Shown here piece after piece: positions 5,843 to 7,383 of a DNA stretch of 7,383 nt. This DNA is from an uncultured beta proteobacterium. Lineage in GTDB: Bacteria; Pseudomonadota; Gammaproteobacteria; Burkholderiales; Burkholderiaceae. The notes under the pieces are model-generated. The model was given only the letters and a program-made list of their open reading frames with translations, did no database searches and was not told where the DNA came from. A program made the position numbers and the translations under genes. Where the stretch lies: positions 1 to 7,383 of the forward strand of contig CAJARE010000330.1 in the NCBI GenBank assembly GCA_903944255.1. Direction: 5' to 3'. The stretch's first letter is position 1. Each line of letters opens with the position of its first letter.

Positions 5843-6823
5843 TTACTCCAAGCGCCCACAAAGCAAATACTCCATCAAGGCTTTTTGAACGTGCAAACGA
5901 TTTTCTGCCTCTTCCCAAACAATACTTTGTGGACCATCAATGACTCCAGCAGATACTTCCTCACCTCGATGAGCGGGCAAGCAATGCATAAATAAGGCAT
6001 CTGGTTTTGCCAAGGCCATCAACTCTTCATCAACCATCCAGTCTTTAAAAGCGCTCATACGTGAGGTGTTTTCAGCTTCATAGCCCATGCTGGTCCATAC
6101 ATCCGTACTCACTAAATCAGCGCCTTTACAGGCTTCTCTAGGGTCTGCATAAACAGTTAAATGCTGAGCCGCCTTTGCTGTCAAGCGCGAAGTATCTAAC
6201 TGATAACCTTCTGGGGCTGAGAAATGAAACTGGAAGTCTAAACATTCTGCGGCTTGGATCCAGGTGTACGCCATATTGTTGGCATCACCGACCCAGGCCA
6301 CTGTTTTTCCTTGAATAGGTCCACGCGCTTCCACATAAGTAAAGATATCGGCCAACACCTGGCAAGGATGAAACTCATTGGTTAAACCATTAATGACGGG
6401 AACCCGTGAATTAGCTGCGAAACGATCGATGATGTCTTGACCGAAGGTACGAATCATAATGATGTCGGTCATCCTCGATATGACTTGTGCAGCGTCCTCT
6501 ACAGGCTCGCCACGGCCTAACTGAGTATCTCTAGTGTTGAGGTATACAGCTTGACCACCAAGTTGGTGAATGCCCGCCTCAAAAGATAAGCGCGTTCTAG
6601 TGGAATGTTTCTCAAAAATCATTGCCAAGGTCCGATCATGCAATGGATGCCAAGTCTCATAACTTTTGAATTTCGCCTTGAGCCACGCTGTTCTTTTCAG
6701 CAAATAGTCATACTCTTCACGCTGAAGGTCAGAAAATTGCAGGTAGTGCTTCACCTGACCGGGCACTTGTGGCTTTGCCAGAGATGTCATCGTTGAGCTT
6801 TCTACTAAAGTTTTGGATTGCAT
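5843..6823 (-). CDS. argF: Ornithine carbamoyltransferase
   Basis: ArgF transfers the carbamoyl group from carbamoyl phosphate to ornithine, giving citrulline, the substrate of the ArgG encoded next. It has 326 residues (family about 305-335). The carbamoyl-phosphate site is STRTR (74-78) with HPCQ (152-155); ornithine binding uses DVWTSMG (241-247); HCLPAHRGEEV (280-290) carries the catalytic Cys281. The FEKHSTRTR and GRGEPVEDAAQVISRM stretches are typical of the anabolic enzyme. I used ATG 6821-6823; ATG 6788-6790, eleven codons in, is an equally possible start, since neither has a strong ribosome site and the first eleven residues are not conserved. It leads the argF-argG-ppnP unit. A promoter candidate lies about 30 bases upstream at 6852-6880, and DUF3579 is divergent. 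Confidence 0.97.
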   Translation of the reverse strand: MQSKTLVESSTMTSLAKPQVPGQVKHYLQFSDLQREEYDYLLKRTAWLKAKFKSYETWHPLHDRTLAMIFEKHSTRTRLSFEAGIHQLGGQAVYLNTRDTQLGRGEPVEDAAQVISRMTDIIMIRTFGQDIIDRFAANSRVPVINGLTNEFHPCQVLADIFTYVEARGPIQGKTVAWVGDANNMAYTWIQAAECLDFQFHFSAPEGYQLDTSRLTAKAAQHLTVYADPREACKGADLVSTDVWTSMGYEAENTSRMSAFKDWMVDEELMALAKPDALFMHCLPAHRGEEVSAGVIDGPQSIVWEEAENRLHVQKALMEYLLCGRLE

Positions 6824-6851
6824 TTTTTTTCAAAGCTTTCAACTACACGAA

Positions 6852-6880
6852 AATAGATCCTTAAGTCATCTTACGGCCAA
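6852..6880 (-). promoter_or_regulatory. Candidate sigma70 promoter of the argF-argG-ppnP unit
   Basis: On the minus strand TTGGCC (6875-6880) is followed after 17 bases by TCTATT (6852-6857); each matches its consensus at 4 of 6 positions. The leader would be about 22 bases long. No palindromic ARG box of the TGAAT-ATTCA type is seen near it. Consensus matching only. Confidence 0.38.
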
Positions 6881-6884
6881 CTCA

Positions 6885-6910
6885 GGCTGTTAAGCTAGAG
6901 GGCTTAGCCC
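6885..6910. repeat. Inverted repeat between argF and DUF3579
   Basis: Two overlapping symmetries exist. TAAGC (6891-6895) pairs with GCTTA (6902-6906), extended by GGC (6885-6887) with GCC (6907-6909) across a 3-base bulge. Alternatively GGGCT (6900-6904) and AGCCC (6906-6910) form an 11-base palindrome. It lies just upstream of the argF -35 candidate and 32 bases before the DUF3579 start. It could be an operator or an RNA hairpin in the DUF3579 leader. Confidence 0.4.
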
Positions 6911-6941
6911 CACTGATTTCTACCACGATCTTGATGCCAAT

Positions 6942-7250
6942 TTGAACCATAAAAAGCTTTTCATTCAGGGTATAACAACTTCTGGCAAGCCATTTAGACC
7001 CAGCGATTGGGCGGAGCGTCTTTGCGGAGTAATGGCTACTTTTCGCCCTCCAGGAGATTCTGGAGACCCTCGCTTCACTTATTCACCCTACGTCAGACCC
7101 ATCCTGATTGCTACAGTGAAATGCGTTGTTATTGATACCAGGTTAGGTGATCTTGATCCTAGAGCGTTAGACTTTGTCATGAACTTTGCCAAAGATAACA
7201 GCCTACCGATCGAAGAGGCGTGTGAATTTGAACCCAAACCCCAAACCTAG
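6942..7250 (+). CDS. DUF3579 family protein
   Basis: This is a 102-residue cytoplasmic protein of a small family found mainly in betaproteobacteria, with no established function. Conserved stretches are FIQGITTSGK (7-16), FRPSDWAERLCGVM (18-31), YSPYVRP (47-53), VKCVV (59-63) and DFVMNFAKDN (77-86), which cover the full family domain. There is no signal peptide or membrane segment. The start is odd: the frame holds no ATG or GTG between the upstream stop at 6891 and the conserved FIQG, so TTG 6942-6944 is the best start, giving MNHKKLFIQG. No Shine-Dalgarno sequence precedes it. A three-codon frame ATG-CCA-ATT-TGA (6934-6945) overlaps the TTG. The gene is divergent from argF and converges on rpsT, with no T-run terminator on its own strand. 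Confidence 0.87.
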   Translation: MNHKKLFIQGITTSGKPFRPSDWAERLCGVMATFRPPGDSGDPRFTYSPYVRPILIATVKCVVIDTRLGDLDPRALDFVMNFAKDNSLPIEEACEFEPKPQT

Positions 7251-7255
7251 CCCTA

Positions 7256-7286
7256 AAAACAAAAACCCGCTCTGATCAGGAGCGGG
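7256..7286 (-). terminator. Intrinsic terminator of rpsT
   Basis: CCCGCTC (7266-7272) pairs with GAGCGGG (7280-7286) around a 7-base loop. On the minus strand the stem is followed by T-runs (A-rich plus-strand bases 7256-7265), so it acts on the minus-strand rpsT transcript. On the plus strand the next bases are CTTAGG, so it is not a good terminator for DUF3579. Confidence 0.82.
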
Positions 7287-7313
7287 CTTAGGTCGAAACT
7301 ACTTCGACCAGCC
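7285..7313 (-). repeat. Second hairpin in the rpsT 3' untranslated region
   Basis: GGTCGAA (7291-7297) pairs perfectly with TTCGACC (7303-7309) around a 5-base loop. GGCT (7285-7288) and AGCC (7310-7313) extend the stem past a 2-base bulge. It lies between the rpsT stop and the terminator and has no T-run of its own. The extended form shares two bases with the terminator stem. It may protect the rpsT mRNA 3' end. Confidence 0.6.
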
Positions 7314-7329
7314 TAAAACAATTACCGAA

Positions 7330-7383
7330 TTACGCTGCCATCGCCTTAATAGCGGCAGATAAACGTGACTTCTGACGTGCGGC
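7330..7383 (-). CDS. rpsT: 30S ribosomal protein S20, C-terminus (partial)
   Basis: The last 17 codons and TAA stop (7330-7332) of a minus-strand gene are present; the rest lies beyond the window. The peptide AARQKSRLSAAIKAMAA matches the C-terminal helix of Burkholderiales S20, which usually ends near TAARxKSRLAAAxKALAA. S20 binds 16S rRNA in the body of the small subunit and helps early assembly. The short length limits the evidence, but the basic-Ala pattern and the ending fit closely, and the two 3' hairpins suit a highly expressed ribosomal gene. It converges with DUF3579, the stops being 79 bases apart. Confidence 0.87.
   Translation of the reverse strand, partial: AARQKSRLSAAIKAMAA

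Noticed and set aside
6824..6941. Arginine-repressor operator upstream of argF
   Set aside because: I looked for TGAAT-ATTCA type palindromes and saw none; the only symmetry (6885-6910) has a different sequence.
1..7383. CRISPR arrays, insertion sequences, tRNA or phage genes
   Set aside because: No regularly spaced repeats, transposase motifs, terminal inverted repeats or cloverleaf patterns were seen.

Overview
The window reads as ordinary core chromosome of a betaproteobacterium of the order Burkholderiales, most likely Polynucleobacter or a close relative. The evidence is the moderate GC content, the Burkholderiales-style proteins (CspA, a DUF3579 protein, the S20 C-terminus, a small histone H1-like protein) and the gene order. 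The genus is an inference from protein style. I see no mobile element, CRISPR array, tRNA or rRNA, and no strong candidate for a previously undescribed system.

Layout. Positions 1-111 (minus) hold the first 37 codons of a membrane protein, probably a dicarboxylate/amino acid:cation symporter. Positions 182-3137 hold a minus-strand cluster: clpS, then clpA (4-base ATGA overlap), then a small basic histone H1/Hc1-like protein, then a strong intrinsic terminator. A 285-base divergent intergenic region follows. It is unusually rich in G and C runs and holds a probable cold-shock promoter. On the plus strand are a CspA-type cold-shock gene with its own terminator and a secreted DUF192 protein. A near-symmetric, bidirectional terminator (about 4179-4208) separates DUF192 from the convergent argF-argG-ppnP cluster (minus, 6823 to 4236). 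Divergent from argF is a DUF3579 gene (plus, apparent TTG start). It converges on rpsT (minus), whose last 17 codons and 3' hairpins close the window.

How the genes work together. ClpS hands N-degron substrates to ClpA, which unfolds them for ClpP (not in this window). ArgF and ArgG catalyse the successive steps ornithine to citrulline to argininosuccinate; argH is not here. PpnP, a nucleoside phosphorylase, is probably cotranscribed with them. CspA is an RNA/DNA-binding cold-shock protein. The roles of the DUF192 and DUF3579 proteins are not established by the sequence. The most interesting points are regulatory: repeats and an inverted repeat around the csp promoter, a possible leaderless DUF192 mRNA, the histone-like gene behind clpSA, and the lack of a plus-strand terminator between DUF3579 and rpsT.
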